A DNA stretch of 64,000 nt from Balamuthia mandrillaris (lineage: Eukaryota; Discosea; Longamoebia; Balamuthiidae), in NCBI GenBank assembly GCA_031835245.1, contig JAVKOQ010000069.1, positions 124,001-188,000 on the forward strand, given 5' to 3'. A program made the position numbers and the translations under genes. Shown here piece after piece: positions 20,420-30,034 of this stretch. The notes under the pieces are model-generated. The model worked only from the letters and a program-made list of their open reading frames with translations. It had not been told where the DNA came from and made no database searches. The stretch's first letter is position 1; each line of letters starts with the position of its first letter.

Positions 20420-20999
20420 CGCAACGTGATGCAAGAAAAGGACATAGGAGAAGAGCACAAAGAGAGAAGACCCGCACGAACAGAACAGAACGAGATCAAG
20501 AGAATCAGAAAAAAGAACACAAGGGTAAACAGATGAGGTCAAGAGAAGGAGAGGGGAAGAGAGTAGGTACTTTGGCGTAGAGACGAAGCATGACCAAGGA
20601 CTGGTCGTTACGGCTCCGTCCAGTGTGGATCTTCTTGCCAACCTCCCCGTAATGCTCCGTGATGTACTGCTCGATGGCAGTGTGCCCGTCCTCCTGCGCC
20701 CGAGTGATCTCAAACTTGCCCTCTTTGTGAAGCTGCTTGATCTCCTCCAACGCTTTCTGCAGCGTGCTCAGCTCCTCCTCGCTCAGGACCTGGATGGAGG
20801 CCAGCATGCTGGCGTGCGCCGAGCTGGCCTGCAGGTCGTACTCCAGCAGCTTGCTGTCGAGGTGGTGGTCATCTCCCACCGTGAACGCTTCCACCAGGGG
20901 ATGAAGCTGCGTGGAGGTCTGCCAAAGCTTCTTCTTCTTCTCCTGCCCCTGCGCCTGTGCTTCTGCTCCGCTCTGGCTGCTGCTACTCTTTTCTTCCAT
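19451..20999 (-). CDS. argH: Argininosuccinate lyase
   Basis: It cleaves argininosuccinate to arginine and fumarate, the last step of arginine synthesis. Exon 1 (20999 to about 20570) holds KLWQTSTQLHPLVEAFTVGDD and GKKIHTGRSRNDQSLVMLRL, the substrate-binding signature. Exon 2 (about 20367-19788) holds TEMPGYTHMQRAMPTTVGVW and the signature loop VTGSSIMPQKKNYDLFEIMR with the catalytic Ser. Exon 3 begins GSGYHRDLQLTKKPFVEGV and ends at TGA 19451. The sequence GSAAGFGIRHLPLDRAMTA and the surrounding helices look closer to the Bacteroidetes-type ArgH I remember than to the animal enzyme (GSGALAG type), which hints at a bacterial origin. Two spliceosomal introns, one with a (GA)n tract, show that it is now a eukaryotic gene. 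There is no evident mitochondrial signal, so it is probably cytosolic. It is divergent from the SAMHD1-like gene. Confidence 0.92.
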
Positions 21000-21057
21000 T
21001 TTTTCGTTAACGCGGTTTACAGCCTAAAAAAAAAAAGGAAAACACTAACCATTTTCT

Positions 21058-21194
21058 GTCGACTATCTCTCACAATCAATTGCAATCGATCTTTTATGTC
21101 GACACTGCGCTTTGATTATGGATTGGCGGGCATTGGCGCCAGTTTTTTTTTCCATTTTGTCGACTTAACCTTTTTTCGGCAGGAAACCGTCGAC
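21058..21194. promoter_or_regulatory. Cluster of four GTCGAC palindromes in the argH / SAMHD1 divergent promoter
   Basis: GTCGAC occurs at 21058, 21098, 21159 and 21189 within the 361-base spacer between the two divergent start codons. A 6-base word is expected about once in 4 kb, so four in 137 bases is striking. Flanks are A/T-rich (TTTTGTCGACTTAA, CCGTCGACAATT). It is the densest example of a motif seen at other gene starts in the window. Confidence 0.55.
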
Positions 21195-21360
21195 AATTAC
21201 AAATCCGTGGCTAACGGACAAATGGACCAAAAAACTTCCGATTACAAATTTAAAAAAAGAGTAGCGAGACTACCCCTCCCTTTCTGTATGTTCTTTCCAC
21301 TGTTGTTCTTCTGGGCTCACTCCCGACACACTACTTCTCCGGATAAACAAAAAACACACA

Positions 21361-22131
21361 ATGCGCAGCGTTCATCATGATCCCCATTTGCTTGGGGTGG
21401 CAGACGGCCAAGACCCGCTGCAAATGGCCAGAGCAGCCGAGTCCTACGCTTCCTTGCTGGCCTCCTACTGCAATGCCAAGCAGTTCAACGACCCCATTCA
21501 CGGCCACATCAAGCTGCCCACCTACTGCATAGAGTTTGTGGACACGCCCCAGTTCCAGCGTCTCCGAGATCTGAAACAACTGGGCACCAGCTACTACGTC
21601 TTTCCCGGCGCCTCCCACAACCGCTTTGAGCACTGCCTGGGCGTTTGTCACCTGAGCGGGGCGCTGCTGGAGAGAACCATTCTGCAGCAGCCTGAGCTGG
21701 ACATCACCGGGAGGGAGGTGAAGCTGGTCCGGCTGGCAGGGCTTTGTCATGATATTGGGCATGGCCCTTTCTCTCATGCCTTTCAGCATTGGGCTGAGAG
21801 TCATTCGTAATTCTCCCTCCCTTATTCTTTTTTTTTTTTGGTGTTTGTTCTTTGCTGACGAAAGGGATAGGTCTGGCTGGTCGCATGAAGACATGTCGCA
21901 AAAGGTAGTAAAGTACTTGATAGACGACAACGGACTCGATTACTCAGCGGAAGATATTCGCTTCATAAACTCGCTCATTACTGGAGAGAGGCCACCGTAC
22001 GTTGCATGCTTCTCTACCGCTATCTGTTGCTCCTTTAACAATTTACTTATTTGTCTTCATCACCTATGGCAGTGATAGCAACGAAAAGGCCTTTCTCTAC
22101 GACATTGTAGCTAACAATCGGTATCTCCTCG

Positions 22132-22180
<49 letters not shown>

Positions 22181-23558
22181 TTCTTTCCCTCTTTCTCTCT
22201 CTATCTCTATCTCCTTCTATCACATCGCATATGACACTCGTTTTTCTCTTCGCATCCCCTCTCTCTCTTCTCACCCAAATAGGAATAGCATTGATGTAGA
22301 TAAGTTTGACTACATAGCAAGGGACTGTAGGAATACTGGCCTTCATAACGGTTTTGATCATCAGAGGTTTATGAGCCTCCCTTCTATCCACTCTTAGTTC
22401 TGTCTTTACTTTTAGCATCTTGCATTTACATCCTTTTGAATAGACTAATGGGACTAAGCCGAGTCATTGGAAACGAGATTTGTTTCTCCAGCAAAGGTGA
22501 CTTTGAGGTGTATGAGCTCTTTCGGACGCGTTATAGCCTTTGGAAGCAGATCTATTCTCATCCTGTTTCCAAAGCCATCGAGTACATGATTGGTACGTAC
22601 TCTTGCTTTGGTCCTTTTGTTTTTCTGCCTTTACTTACTCTATGGATTAATGTTGTATATTTGGCTTATCATGCTTTCTCTCTTTGATGTTAGCGGATGC
22701 AATGACGGCAGCAGATGATTATTTGCATATTTCTGCAAGTCTTTCGGATGTGGAAGAGTATTGTCTTCTTTCCGATTGCATTCTCAAACAAATCGAATAC
22801 TCAAAAGCACCTGTACGTTCTTTCATTTATTTTACGGTGTATGTCTGTTTAACTTTGTTTGCAGGAACTCACAAAAGCAAGAGAGATTGTACGTAACATT
22901 CGGAAACGAAAACATTACAAAATGGTGGGCGAGTTTATCATCCCTCCTGAGAAGATAGCCTTTTTTCCGCGCGAGGTTCTAATTCCTTTCTTCTCTGTTT
23001 CTTTTATCTGTTTTCTTTTTCTTCTCTCTTCTCTAATTGAGTAATAAACCAACAAAAAGGTAACTGAGCGGGACATTATAACATGTGAAATAGCTGGAGT
23101 AGGAATGCATTCAGCCTCAATGGACCTTCAGGAAGAAGACATAATCGTTCAAAACCTCGTCTTGAACTACGGCTTGCAGGACCAGAATCCAGTCGACCAC
23201 GTTCGCTTTTTCAACAAAGACGAACCAGATTGTTCGTCTCTCTCTCTCTCTCTCCAATTTTTGAAAGTCTCATTTTAACCTTTAAACAGCTTCCTTTGGA
23301 GTAGAGAAGCACCAAGTGAGCATGCTCATCCCTGACCTCTTCTCTGAGCATTATGTGCGAGTCTTTTGCCGCAACCCAGCGAAGAAAGAAAGCGCGGAGA
23401 GGGCGTTCCGCGCTTTCCTGGAGCGTCAAGGCGTGAAACCCACCGGAAGGGTGTCCCACGGAGGGACGCCCGCTGCCAGCCCTTCCCGACCGGGTGTTGT
23501 TGGCGGAAGTTCTGCTACTGTTGGCTCCTTGTCTCCGCGAAATTTGCACTTCGAATAA
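21361..23558 (+). CDS. SAMHD1-type HD-domain dNTP triphosphohydrolase, lacking the SAM domain
   Basis: Enzymes of this family hydrolyse dNTPs to deoxynucleoside and triphosphate. ATG 21361 opens directly into the catalytic core. The HD metal ligands are visible: His in [17 protein letters not shown], His-Asp in [17 protein letters not shown], and the distal Asp in [20 protein letters not shown], which matches the animal SAMHD1 motif closely. Later exons give [25 protein letters not shown] (split by no intron), [22 protein letters not shown] and [17 protein letters not shown], the C-terminal lobe. The N-terminal SAM domain of human SAMHD1 is absent. About ten short exons; donors include GTACGT at four or more sites, and one intron has a (CT)n tract (about 22133-22172). 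The C-terminal tail is Gly/Ser/Pro-rich. The TAA stop overlaps AATAAA. A fragment of the penultimate-exon sequence is repeated just past the stop (see 23575). Confidence 0.9.
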
Positions 23559-23574
23559 ATCGTTAGCTTGAAGG

Positions 23575-23610
23575 ACCAGAATCCAGTCGTTCACGTTCGC
23601 TTTTCAATCG
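23575..23610 (+). repeat. Partial copy of SAMHD1 exon sequence just downstream of its stop codon
   Basis: The sequence beginning GGACCAGAATCCAGTCG at 23575 repeats that at 23179 inside the coding region, followed by near-identical CACGTTCGCTTTTCAA, with a few mismatches over about 36 bases. The two copies lie about 396 bases apart in direct orientation. The downstream copy is non-coding. Confidence 0.75.
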
Positions 23611-23635
23611 TTAGTCTCCCTCCCCTCCCTTCCCT

Positions 23636-23636
<1 letters not shown>

Positions 23637-23718
<82 letters not shown>

Positions 23719-23790
23719 TCACTCTCCCTCCCACTCTCTCTCTCCCTCTCTCTCTCTCCTCTCCTCTCATCTCCTCTCTCTCTCTCTCTC
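23637..23790 (+). repeat. (CT)n-rich tract downstream of the SAMHD1-like gene
   Basis: About 150 bases of nearly pure CT dinucleotides with CTC/CCTC interruptions, in the likely 3' flank of the SAMHD1-like gene and pyrimidine-rich on its sense strand. Confidence 0.9.
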
Positions 23791-23937
23791 TGCTCTCTAA
23801 TCATTGCATCATGAATCTCTCTCTCCCCCCCACTCTCTCACAAATTAATGGTCTTCGGGGTGAAACGACGACGGTTGCTAGGGTAACGCTTTAAGCCTGA
23901 TATAATTAACAATTCATCCATTTTGCCTGTTATCTCT

Positions 23938-23992
23938 GATTTCCCATTGGCCATTTTCACCCGCCTCAATATGTCCCAGCCAATGGGAAATC
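23938..23992. promoter_or_regulatory. 14-bp perfect inverted repeat containing paired CCAAT boxes
   Basis: GATTTCCCATTGGC (23938-23951) and its exact reverse complement GCCAATGGGAAATC (23979-23992) flank a 27-base spacer, so two CCAAT boxes face each other. The element is about 180-230 bases upstream of the secreted-protein start codon. It could be a dimer-binding CCAAT element. Confidence 0.5.
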
Positions 23993-24069
23993 TTTCGTGC
24001 CCTGTTGTTGTGTAATGGCCTTCAGGTGGTAGTTTTCATTCAAGTAAAAAAACCCTCCATAAAACAACT

Positions 24070-24078
24070 ATTTAAAGA
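24070..24078 (+). promoter_or_regulatory. TATA-like box upstream of the secreted protein gene
   Basis: TATTTAAAG lies about 100 bases before ATG 24170, between the CCAAT inverted repeat and the gene. Position and sequence fit a TATA element. Confidence 0.4.
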
Positions 24079-24169
24079 CTTTCTTTTACTCATCTCTCTT
24101 GGTTCTCATCAAAACAAACAAAACACAGAAGCTTCTTCTCTCACTAGACCTTACTGACGCAAAAACAAC

Positions 24170-25203
24170 ATGTACTTCAAGACTGCTCTTATCTTGTTTG
24201 GCGTGCTCCTTGTGGCACAAGCCCATGCCGCTTCCAACATCAACGCCAAGCTCAGCGGTAACGTGGACGTGGACTCCAGCATCGCTGACATCACCGCTGA
24301 CCTCAAGGCCATCTTCTCCGCTTCTCTCACGGACTCATTGGAGATTTCCGTCCTGACCACCGACCTGGTCATCGACTTTGACACCAACGCCTTGGAAGAA
24401 GGAACAGCCTCACTGGAGAGCAGCCGACTGACGGAGGATGGCTACTTTGAGGGCTCCTTCCTCATCAACGACCTCTCCCTTGGCCTCAGCATCACTCTCA
24501 ACGATGAGACCATCCAGGGTTCCATCTCCTTCAGTGTCGCCGCCGTGGCCCACTCTTCCGCTTCCGCTGAGGACGGTCTCTCCCTCTCTCTTGATGAGGC
24601 TTCCATCTCTGTGCAGGACTTGGAGATCACTGCTTCTGGTTTGGGAGCCAGCATCGCCGTTGCTCTACAGACCACCCTGGAGACCTCCATCAATGTTGCT
24701 TTACAGGCAGCGGCCGACCTGATCGTGGATCTTGGCAATACTTTGATCGTGACGGTGGAGGCCCCAGTTCGTGCAACCTTTGAGTCCACTCCCCGCGTGA
24801 CAGTCACCATCGAGTCCACGGTGGAGGAATTTGAGCAGGATAGGGAGGCGGTGGTCTCCGCATTCGTGCAAGTGTTGGCCGACATCGAGGTAGGTGCATT
24901 CGCCAACGGCATCCTCATCGGAGAATACTCTGCTGGGGCCCAAGGAGAGGTTGACTTCGATTTTTGGATTCTTGACAACGAGGATGATGTTTCTGGTTCG
25001 TTCTTCTTGTTCTTTTCTTCTTCTTCCATTATTTGTTTGTGACCTTATGGTGAAACACAGGAGAGGAAGCTGCCAGTGAAATGCAGGCTGCCTACGAGTC
25101 CGATGCCGAGGTATTTACCCAGGCAGGAGTGAGTGTCAAGGGCTTCAAGATCAACGCCAGCGCTGACTCTGCTGCTCCTCGTCACTCTTCCCTCTTCTTC
25201 TGA
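24170..25203 (+). CDS. Secreted protein of unknown family with signal peptide
   Basis: ATG 24170 opens a clear signal peptide (YFKTALILFGVLLVAQAHA, cleavage likely after AHA). The mature part, roughly 300 residues, is rich in Ser, Ala, Leu, Asp, Glu and Thr, nearly free of Cys and Trp, and strongly alternating (SLGLSITLNDETIQGSISFS; LEISVLTTDLVIDFDT), suggesting beta-sheet or amphipathic helix stacks. Coding sequence is GC-rich and biased to C-ending codons, as in a highly expressed gene. One intron (about 24994-25060, donor GTTCGT, acceptor CACAG) precedes the last exon, which begins EEAASEMQAAYESDAEVF and ends SSLFF at TGA 25201. I recognise no family. The paired CCAAT boxes and TATA-like box upstream agree with strong expression. 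Extracellular, lysosomal or vacuolar location cannot be separated. Confidence 0.8.
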
Positions 25204-25429
25204 GACTTTTTGTCTTTATCACCGATTTCCCCAGCCACTCGCACACAAAAGCAATCTCTGTACTTACATTACATGGAATATAGGCTATTTTTTTTAAAAA
25301 AAAGAGCATCTTGGTGGCAACTGTCAGTCTCCGATGGCCTTGAGCTCAAAGAGCTGAGCTTCACAGTTTTAGAAGTGAGGAAGGTTAGCTTGCTGCATCT
25401 GTCTTCATCGTCCTGGAATGCACGTTCTC

Positions 25430-26040
25430 AGCAGATACAAAGTCGCGAACGAGAATTGAAGCGCGGCGGGCACACAAACAATGAGGACGGAGAAGAGTGG
25501 ACGGGCGTATTTCAGCAACAGGCAGCACACCGGCACCAGGAGGGGATGCCAGCCAAGCCTTCCAACTCAACCTCTCCGCTGCTCAACAAGGTCACAGGGC
25601 GTGGGAGAACAAGCTTGATTCTTCTTATTCATCTTAGTATGCAAGGAAAGACGCAATCCCGCCACAGCACTCTCGAGAAGCAGCACGGATAGTAAAAGAG
25701 GTAGAATAAAAACTAGCAACCCCCCATAAAGATTAAATGGCACGGGTTTGGCAGGGAATGAAGAAGATAAGAAGGATGGAAACGAGGAAGTAACAGGATA
25801 GGTGCTTTTATAACAAAGATGGGTAAACGACAGTGCTATGAGCTGTTGGTAAAGGACACGGTACAGCTTGGCATGGCTCTGGTCGTGGCGTTGATCCAGC
25901 TGCATGGAGAGGAAGCCATCAGGTGGCCGCCACACAAGGCCTAGCAGTCACCCAGTGTCGAGTTCCCAAGCGTTTTCAGAGAAGGGGGCAGAAGAAGGAA
26001 ACCGGGTGGCCAAGTTTGTTAAAAAGACACGCCAAACAAG
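25430..26040 (+). pseudogene. Decayed copy of the adjacent Sel1-repeat gene
   Basis: Blocks collinear with the intact gene at 26184 remain. Near 25540 lies GGATGCCAGCCAAGCCTTCC, which continues into CTCTCCGCTGCTCAACAAGG and matches the FQLYLSAAQQGH-coding region. Near 25870 GGCATGGCTCTGGTCGTGG matches the LAHGRG region. From 25920 GTGGCCGCCACACAAGG and AAGCGTTTTCAGAGA match the AAAKQGVAMAQ / AKRFHRG region. Stops and frameshifts interrupt every frame, and about 200 bases of unrelated AT-rich sequence separate the blocks. It is a tandem-duplication relic in the same orientation as the intact gene. Confidence 0.7.
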
Positions 26041-26183
26041 CACGTGGTGTATCAGGTTATAATGCCAAGGAAAGAAACAAAAATGTTCCTAGAAATCTAT
26101 TAATATTATTATCAACTTATTTATTTTATTAGAAGAAAATAATTGTTGTTGTTACACAATTCAAAGAGAAAAACACAAACCCG

Positions 26184-27767
26184 ATGAAGCGACAAGAGAC
26201 GGAGAAACATGACGGCGAAGAGACGGAGCAAGAAAACCAAACCTGTCCGCCAACAAAACGAACCAGGCGCGAGACCAACCATTCTGGGACAGATTTGAGA
26301 AGCCATCCCCATACAGCGGTCTCCAGAGGTCTTCCACCGCACGCTGAACAAGAAGCAGAGGCGCCACACGCGGACGAGAATGAAAAACCACGAGTCATGT
26401 CCCATGACGATAAAAAGGAAGAAGATAGCCAGGGAACAGAGAAGGATGAGAAAGTGGAAGAAAGAGGGAAAAATACAAAAAAACAGTCAAAGAAGCAGAA
26501 GAGGAAACGCAAGAATCTAGCCGTTAAAGAAGCAGGAACAGAAGAGTTTCAACAAGCAGAGCGCCAACGCCAGGAGGGGGATGCCAGCCAAGCCTTCCAA
26601 CTCTACCTCTCCGCTGCCCAGCAAGGCCACAGGGCGGGGCTCTTCTGGGTGGGTTGGTGCTTCGACACAGGCACTGGTGTGGACAAAGATGACAAGGAAG
26701 CGGTGCACTGGTGGCGGCGCGCTGCGGAGAAAGGTCATCGCGAGGCCCAGAACAAGTTGGCATGGAACCTGGCTCATGGTCGTGGGGTGGATGCTTCCTC
26801 CCGCACGGAAGACAACCAAGAGGAAGCCAGCAAATGGTACTTGGCTGCTGCCAAACAGGGCGTGGCCATGGCTCAGTATCAAGCTGCGAAACGTTTTCAT
26901 CGAGGACAGAAAGGAGTCCGACAGGACCTGAAGGAAGCAGCCAGATGGTACGTATACGCTGCAAGAGCCAACCATCCAAAAGCCTTGCAAGTGTTGAACT
27001 ACTTTCCTCCACGTCGGCGCCACGCCAACATTGTGCGATGGTATCTGTTGGTGGAAGAGGGAGGAGCACCTGCTGAGGTCAAGACCATCGCCAAGTTCAA
27101 TCTCGGGCTTTGCTTGCATCGCGCAGGAGAGCGGGAGAAAGCATGGGGCTGGCTGCAAGCCGCAGCAGAAGAAGGCCATGTGAAGGCTCAGCACTTTCAT
27201 GGAAGAAACATGATGGAGACGGCAGAGAGTATGAAGCAGGAGCAGGAAGGGATGCACTGGTGTGAGAAGGCGGCTGAGAGAGGATATCCTCCAGCCATGT
27301 TTTGGATGGCCAAGTATCATCAACATGAAAGCAACTATGATGCAGCACGCCGGTGGTTGTGCCGACTTGCCACCGCTGCCTCTCATGATGCTCATTCAAA
27401 GTGGACCAAAGAAAACGGAGCAGCTCTTGATAAACAGATGGATATGGTGGGCCAAGGAAGACACATCGCTCATTCGCTGGTGGATGCTTGCACTCGCGTT
27501 TTTGTGGAGGCAACCGTGCAAACGTGGAATGCGAAAGTGGAGCAGCTGGCTCAACAATTTGAGGAGCACAAGAAGGAAATACAGAGCACAATGCCAACCG
27601 AAGTTTGGGAACAGCTTTCGTTCCCTGCACATGTCTCTCAGTTCTTCCAAGCAGAAGAGGATGACGATGATGATGATGATGAAGAGGATGACAGTTTTTT
27701 GGATTGGAACCGTTTCACTCTTGATGCACATCTGCAGCGAGAAGACATAGAGGAAGTCAATTATTGA
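26184..27767 (+). CDS. Sel1-like (TPR-type) repeat protein
   Basis: An intronless gene of 527 residues. The N-terminal ~110 residues are charged and low complexity, with a basic run (KKQSKKQKRKRKN) that could be a nuclear localisation signal. From about residue 120 to 400 come Sel1 repeats: DASQAFQLYLSAAQQGHRAG, FDTGTGVDKDDKEAVHWWRR, DNQEEASKWYLAAAKQGVAM, LKEAARWYVYAARANHPKAL and later units. The C-terminal third (FVEATVQTWNAKVEQLAQQF) is a coiled-coil-like helix, then an acidic patch of Asp residues. Sel1 repeats are protein-binding scaffolds. The closest relative is the broken copy at 48673-50027, which shares the same N-terminal-to-C-terminal layout. Decayed fragments flank it on both sides. 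Partner and pathway are unknown. Confidence 0.82.
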   Translation: MKRQETEKHDGEETEQENQTCPPTKRTRRETNHSGTDLRSHPHTAVSRGLPPHAEQEAEAPHADENEKPRVMSHDDKKEEDSQGTEKDEKVEERGKNTKKQSKKQKRKRKNLAVKEAGTEEFQQAERQRQEGDASQAFQLYLSAAQQGHRAGLFWVGWCFDTGTGVDKDDKEAVHWWRRAAEKGHREAQNKLAWNLAHGRGVDASSRTEDNQEEASKWYLAAAKQGVAMAQYQAAKRFHRGQKGVRQDLKEAARWYVYAARANHPKALQVLNYFPPRRRHANIVRWYLLVEEGGAPAEVKTIAKFNLGLCLHRAGEREKAWGWLQAAAEEGHVKAQHFHGRNMMETAESMKQEQEGMHWCEKAAERGYPPAMFWMAKYHQHESNYDAARRWLCRLATAASHDAHSKWTKENGAALDKQMDMVGQGRHIAHSLVDACTRVFVEATVQTWNAKVEQLAQQFEEHKKEIQSTMPTEVWEQLSFPAHVSQFFQAEEDDDDDDDEEDDSFLDWNRFTLDAHLQREDIEEVNY

Positions 27768-27842
27768 TAACATATCGTTTACAAGAAAATGTTCTTTGTG
27801 TTGTTCTTTTCGTTTGCCCTTCTTCTTTTTCTTGTTCTTTAC

Positions 27843-27985
27843 AGCCGAGACACCGACAAACACGACAGCGGAGAGAAAGGTTAAGAAAACCAGACCCAAG
27901 AGCCTGGCCACCTACAAAACGAACCAGGCATGAGAAGGAAAAGGATCGCCAAGAAAGAGCTAGCTCTTCTCCGCTGAGCTGAAAT
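27843..27985 (+). pseudogene. Fragment of a Sel1-gene 5' end
   Basis: GAAAACCAGACCCAAGAGCC and ACAAAACGAACCAGGCATGAG resemble the start of the intact gene at 26184 (ENQTCPPTKRTRRE-coding region). The copy stops after about 140 bases and has no open continuation. Together with the relic upstream, it shows the locus once held more tandem copies. Confidence 0.6.
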
Positions 27986-28212
27986 CAGCAGGTCTTCCGT
28001 TCGCTGTTCATGTTGTGACGAGAGCCTTTGCTTCTTTCCTTTGAGAAACCAGACGAAGGGAACAGAAGAAGAAAAGGAGAGAAAAGAGGAAGAAAGAGGG
28101 GAAAAGAAAAATGTTCTGTTGGGAGGAGAGAGAGAGAGAGAGAGAGCAATTGAGCAAATAAATAAAATCATTCTTTTGGAAAAGAAAATAAAGAATGGTG
28201 TAGTTGTTCAGC

Positions 28213-28714
28213 TCAGTTCTTCCACAGCTCGTCTTCATAGTTGAACGCTGTGAAGGCAGTCCTTTGAGGCAGATTCCACAGCTCGATGAATCCAGCGGCA
28301 GCGTTTTGGTTGAAGGAAGCGTCCCTGTTGAACGTGGCCAACGTGTGATTGAAGAGGGAGTACGGCGACTCGATGGCAACAACGGTGCAGTTTCCTTTGT
28401 ACAGCTCCACTTTGACCTTGCCACTTACTTTCTTGTTTTGACTGTTGGTAAATGCGTGGATGTGATACATAACTGGCTCATACCACCTTAAGGAAAAAAA
28501 CACGAGTAAGTAAACGAACAGAGCAAAGAAAAAGAAAAAGAGGAACAGAAAGAAAGGTTATAATAGAACGAAGGATCAGGGAAAAAAGGTGTTATCATAT
28601 GGGCGGCGGTAAGGCAGAAGTAAGGAAAGGAAGTACTCCAAATCCTAGCCCACCATTACCATGCACCTCAGATTACGCGCATGAATATTCGAATGTTTCA
28701 TCCTCTTCGCTCGC

Positions 28715-28759
<45 letters not shown>

Positions 28760-29312
28760 GGGGACGAGAGCGAGAGCAAAAGGAGTTAAAACACGTACTT
28801 GGCACCATAAGTCAAATAGGCCCATTTGTTGTCCATGAAAGCTTTAAGCTCGTTCTCTTCACGAGTGGAGACCAACATCTCCAACTTGCGATGTGCAGCA
28901 ATGAGAATAGTGGCTCCAGGGTTCTCGTAGACGCCCCTCACCTTCAACCCAACGATCCGGTCCTCGATGAGCTGGAAGACGCCTACAGCGTGCTTGGCGC
29001 CTACTTCGTTAGCCCTGCGCACGATCTCGCTGAGTTTGAGCTCTTCGCCATTGAAGGAGATGGGAAGGCCCTTCTTGAACGCCAGCTCTATTATTTCAGG
29101 TTGGTCGGGAGCTTCTTGAGGAGTTTTGCACCACTTTGAACAGAACAGAGTTAACATAAAGAAATAGAAAGAACGATGAGAGAAAGGAAAAAGTGAAAGA
29201 CTTCTGCAAAGTTCAGAAATTCATGGTTTCCACACAAGTTAAAGCTATTGTGTTCGGACAGGGATAACTGAATTTTATAATTTGCTCATCCTTGTAGAGC
29301 AGAAGGTCCTTT

Positions 29313-29355
<43 letters not shown>

Positions 29356-30034
29356 AGAGGATTACCTGAAGAATATTTTTCAATGGACAAATGAGTTCTG
29401 GTCGTTCAATCTCGCCGCCTTCGCCAGTATTGGCCCACATGTTCTCGTCATAGGAATAAGGAGACTCTTTGCGTTGCTTCACAGGGATGCCATGCTTCTC
29501 CGCATAGGCAAGCTCCTCCTCTCGGCCCATACCCCACTCCCTCACTGGAGCGATGGTCTTGAGCTTGGGATTTAGGGTCGTGATGTAGCCCTCGAAGCGG
29601 ACCTGATCGTTACCCTTGCCAGTGCAGCCGTGAGCGATGACCTCGCAACCCTTCTCAGCGGCCACTCGTACTGCCACCTTGCTGATCATGACACGGCCAA
29701 GAGGACAACCGAGTGCGTAGCCTCCTTGATAGTCGGCATTGGCTTTGATGGCCTCGGCCAGGAGAACGTCCGCAAACTCATCCTTAGCGTCCACCACGAC
29801 GGCATCGATGGCGCCCAGCTCCAGGGCCTTCTTGCGGATGGCTTCCAGGTCGTCGGCGCTTTGGCCCAGGTCGATGGTAAGCGTGATGACCTTGCAGTCG
29901 TACTGTTCGGGGATCCATTTGAGCATGACGGAGGTATCGAGGCCCCCGCTGTAGAGCAAGAGGCACTTGTCAAAGGTGCCTTTCACTGCCTCATGCCGAG
30001 CGATCTTGACGTAGCTGTAAGGATCCGACTCCAT
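28213..30034 (-). CDS. argG: Argininosuccinate synthase
   Basis: It joins citrulline and aspartate with ATP to make argininosuccinate. Three exons: 30034-29366, 29133-28799 and 28486-28213. The P-loop-like nucleotide motif LLLYSGGLDTSVMLKW begins exon 1. Further signatures are GYALGCPLGRVMISKVAVRV, AHGCTGKGNDQVRFEGYI and SPYSYDENMWANTGEGGEIE. Exon 2 carries GVFQLIEDRIVGLKVRGVYE and exon 3 carries WYEPVMYHIHAF and FNQNAAAGFIELWNLPQ, ending at TGA 28213. Length of about 425 residues is usual. The ATP loop and downstream wording differ from the animal enzyme (AYSGGLDTSC type) and look bacterial-like to me. Both introns contain (GA)n on the + strand. It lies about 7.2 kb from argH on the same strand, with donor and acceptor consistent with the rest of the window. 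Cytosolic, as no presequence is seen. Confidence 0.93.

Noticed and set aside
26517-27395. Minus-strand frame opposite the Sel1 gene
   Set aside because: It is an antisense shadow. The plus strand has repeat periodicity and conserved Sel1 motifs.
28213-30034. Bacterial contamination as the source of argG
   Set aside because: In-frame spliceosomal introns and the genome-typical GA/CT tracts show that it is nuclear.
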